Assembly: GCF_900106095.1 (NCBI RefSeq) | Contig: NZ_FNUD01000002.1 | Span: forward strand, 4,795,501 to 4,859,500 | Direction: 5' to 3' | From: Pseudomonas deceptionensis | Lineage (GTDB): Bacteria > Pseudomonadota > Gammaproteobacteria > Pseudomonadales > Pseudomonadaceae | DNA: 64,000 nucleotides | In this document: positions 62,204 through 64,000 of the stretch, piece after piece | Numbering within the stretch: position 1 is the stretch's first letter | How the letters are laid out: every line of letters begins with the position of its first letter | Position numbers and translations under genes: made by a program | Notes under the pieces: generated by a model | The model's input: the letters and a program-made list of their open reading frames with translations, nothing else | Told to the model about the DNA's origin: nothing | The model's database searches: none

Positions 62204-64000
62204 ATGACCCCCTCCCCATTCCGCCGCCTTGTATTTGGCGCCCTGCGTCGCTTGCTGTACCTGTGGGTGCGCTCTGAGACCATTAACCAGTCTTCCCTGT
62301 CCCTGAACCTGGATCGCAGCCGACCAGTGTTCTACGTTTTGCAATCACCCTCGCTGACCGAACTGGCTGTGGTTGATACCGAATGTTCCAAGGCCGGCCT
62401 GCCTCGCCCGGTACTGCCGGTGGCAGTAGGTACCATGATCGAGCCTGCGGCCTTCTTCTACCTGACCCCCGAGCCCGACTGGCTGGGCCGTCAGGACAAG
62501 CGTGGCGCCCCCCCTGCCCTGACCCGCCTGGTGGACGGCTTGACCCTGAACCCGGCCGAGGATGCGCAGATCATCCCGGTCAGCGTGTTCTGGGGCCAGT
62601 CCCCCGACAGCGAGTCCAGCCCCTGGAAACTGCTGTTTGCCGACAGCTGGGCCGTGACCGGTCGCCTGCGCCGCATGCTGCGTATCCTGATTCTGGGCCG
62701 TAAAACCCGTGTGCAGTTCTCGGCACCGATCCATTTGCGCGAACTGATCGACCTCAACAAGGGCCACGAACGCACCGTGCGCATGGCGCAGCGTATTTTG
62801 CGCGTGCACTTTCGCAACCTGAAAACCGCGACCATCGGCCCCGACCTCTCGCACCGGCGCAACCTGGTCAAAGGCCTGGTCAACGAACCCTCCGTGCGCC
62901 AGGCGATCCTCGACGAGGCCGAACGCGAGAACATTTCTGCGGACAAGGCCCGTGCCCAGGCACTGCGCTACGCCAATGAAATCGCCTCGGACTACACCTA
63001 CACCGCGATCCGTTTTTTTGAAGTGCTCCTGAGCTGGTTCTGGAACAAGATTTACGACGGGGTGAAGGTCAACCACATCGAGGGCGTACAGAACATCGCC
63101 CAAGGCCACGAAATCGTCTATGTGCCGTGCCACCGCAGCCACATCGACTACCTCCTGCTGTCCTATCTGCTGTTTCGCAACGGTCTGACCCCGCCGCACA
63201 TCGCCGCTGGCATCAACCTGAACATGCCGCTGATGGGCCGTTTGCTGCGCCGTGGCGGTGCCTTTTTCATGCGCCGCACCTTCAAGGGCAACCCGCTGTA
63301 CACCTCCGTGTTCAACGAATACATGCACACCCTGTTCACCAAGGGCTTCCCGGTGGAGTACTTCGTCGAGGGCGGCCGTTCGCGTACCGGACGCATGCTG
63401 CAACCCAAGACCGGGATGCTGGCCATCACCGTGCGCAGCTTCTTGCGCTCATCGCGCATGCCCATCGTCTTTGTACCCGTGTACATCGGCTACGAGCGCG
63501 TGCTCGAAGGCCGCACCTACCTGGGCGAGCTGCGCGGTGCCAGCAAGAAAAAAGAGTCGATCTTCGATATTTTCAAGGTGCTGGGCGCCCTTAAAAAACA
63601 AAAGTTCGGTCAGGTGGCAGTCAACTTTGGCGAACCGATCAAACTGGCCGAGTTCCTCGAGCAGGAACAGCCGGGCTGGCGCAAGCAGGAGCTTGCACCG
63701 CTGTACCGTCCTGAATGGTTGAACGCGACCACCAATCGTCTGGGTGAGAAAGTTGCCCAGCACCTCAATGAAGCGGCAGCCATCAACCCGGTGAATCTGG
63801 TGGCGCTGGCCTTGCTGTCAACCACCAGGCTGGCTCTGGACGAACAGGCCATGGCGCGCGTGCTGGACCTGTACCTGGCCCTGCTGCGCCGCGTTCCCTA
63901 CTCGCCGCACACCACCTTGCCCGAAGGCGACGGCCGCGCACTGATCAAGCATGTCAAAGACATGAACCTGCTCTCCGAGCAAAGCGATGCGCTGGGTAAA
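62204..64000 (+). CDS. plsB: Glycerol-3-phosphate 1-O-acyltransferase PlsB (3' end missing)
   Basis: 599 codons are open from ATG 62204 to the window end without a stop; full PlsB proteins have about 800-835 residues, so roughly the last quarter is outside. The acyltransferase box [10 protein letters not shown] (block I, HxxxxD), GAFFMRRTF (block II), the EGGRSRTGR motif (block III) and [11 protein letters not shown] (block IV) are present. It acylates sn-glycerol 3-phosphate, the first step of membrane phospholipid synthesis, at the inner membrane. Confidence 0.95.
   Translation, partial: MTPSPFRRLVFGALRRLLYLWVRSETINQSSLSLNLDRSRPVFYVLQSPSLTELAVVDTECSKAGLPRPVLPVAVGTMIEPAAFFYLTPEPDWLGRQDKRGAPPALTRLVDGLTLNPAEDAQIIPVSVFWGQSPDSESSPWKLLFADSWAVTGRLRRMLRILILGRKTRVQFSAPIHLRELIDLNKGHERTVRMAQRILRVHFRNLKTATIGPDLSHRRNLVKGLVNEPSVRQAILDEAERENISADKARAQALRYANEIASDYTYTAIRFFEVLLSWFWNKIYDGVKVNHIEGVQNIAQGHEIVYVPCHRSHIDYLLLSYLLFRNGLTPPHIAAGINLNMPLMGRLLRRGGAFFMRRTFKGNPLYTSVFNEYMHTLFTKGFPVEYFVEGGRSRTGRMLQPKTGMLAITVRSFLRSSRMPIVFVPVYIGYERVLEGRTYLGELRGASKKKESIFDIFKVLGALKKQKFGQVAVNFGEPIKLAEFLEQEQPGWRKQELAPLYRPEWLNATTNRLGEKVAQHLNEAAAINPVNLVALALLSTTRLALDEQAMARVLDLYLALLRRVPYSPHTTLPEGDGRALIKHVKDMNLLSEQSDALGK

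Overview
The window is a chromosomal segment of a Pseudomonas, most likely of the fluorescens lineage. The evidence is gene content and order: rpsB-tsf-pyrH-frr-uppS-cdsA-dxr-rseP-bamA-skp-lpxD-fabZ-lpxA-lpxB-rnhB-dnaE-accA-tilS-pyrG-kdsA-eno-ftsB-ispD, followed by frmA-fghA-ispF-truD-surE-pcm-nlpD-rpoS with an RsmZ-type small RNA behind rpoS. The intergenic repeats (the GTAGCCGCTG...GGCTGCG and TGTGGGAGC families) are also of Pseudomonas type. The species cannot be fixed from the sequence alone.

Layout. 1-1014: the 3' end of a serine recombinase gene and about 830 bp of AT-richer DNA without a convincing gene. 1015-7255: accessory and envelope genes, namely a PAS-GAF-GGDEF diguanylate cyclase, a LysE-type exporter, a phospholipase D/cardiolipin synthase, a YceI protein, olsBA for ornithine lipid (with a four-repeat PHO-box-like promoter) and acpH. 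7256-10015: an ArsR-like regulator, an MFS exporter and an Old Yellow Enzyme family reductase behind a repeat-rich operator region. 10093-19773: rsmZ with its GacA box, then rpoS, nlpD, pcm, surE, truD, ispF, the formaldehyde genes fghA-frmA with a divergent LysR gene, ispD and ftsB. 19942-44882: a long run of minus-strand essential genes for glycolysis, KDO, CTP, tRNA modification, fatty acid synthesis, replication, lipid A, outer-membrane assembly, isoprenoids, phospholipid and translation.

From 45257 most genes run on the plus strand: map, glnD, dapC, an ArsC/Spx-like protein, dapD, csdA-csdE, an NdvB-like glucan synthase, dapE, rlmA, a conserved hypothetical gene, and plsB cut by the window end. 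A Na+/H+ antiporter, tcdA and a cold-shock gene lie on the minus strand. Three genes of lysine/meso-DAP synthesis (dapC, dapD, dapE) lie within 12 kb, and csdA, csdE and tcdA form the t6A-cyclisation set, with a repeat-rich 253-bp element between csdE and tcdA.

Most of the window is core genome. The more unusual signals are regulatory or repeat-based: the rsmZ/GacA locus beside an rpoS leader hairpin that shows a GGA loop, the PHO-box array at olsBA, the ATCGCGAT operator cluster, a REP hairpin that encodes the C-terminus of OlsA, the 253-bp terminal-inverted-repeat element, and a terminator that runs into the ispF start codon. No CRISPR array, tRNA, rRNA or complete insertion sequence was seen.
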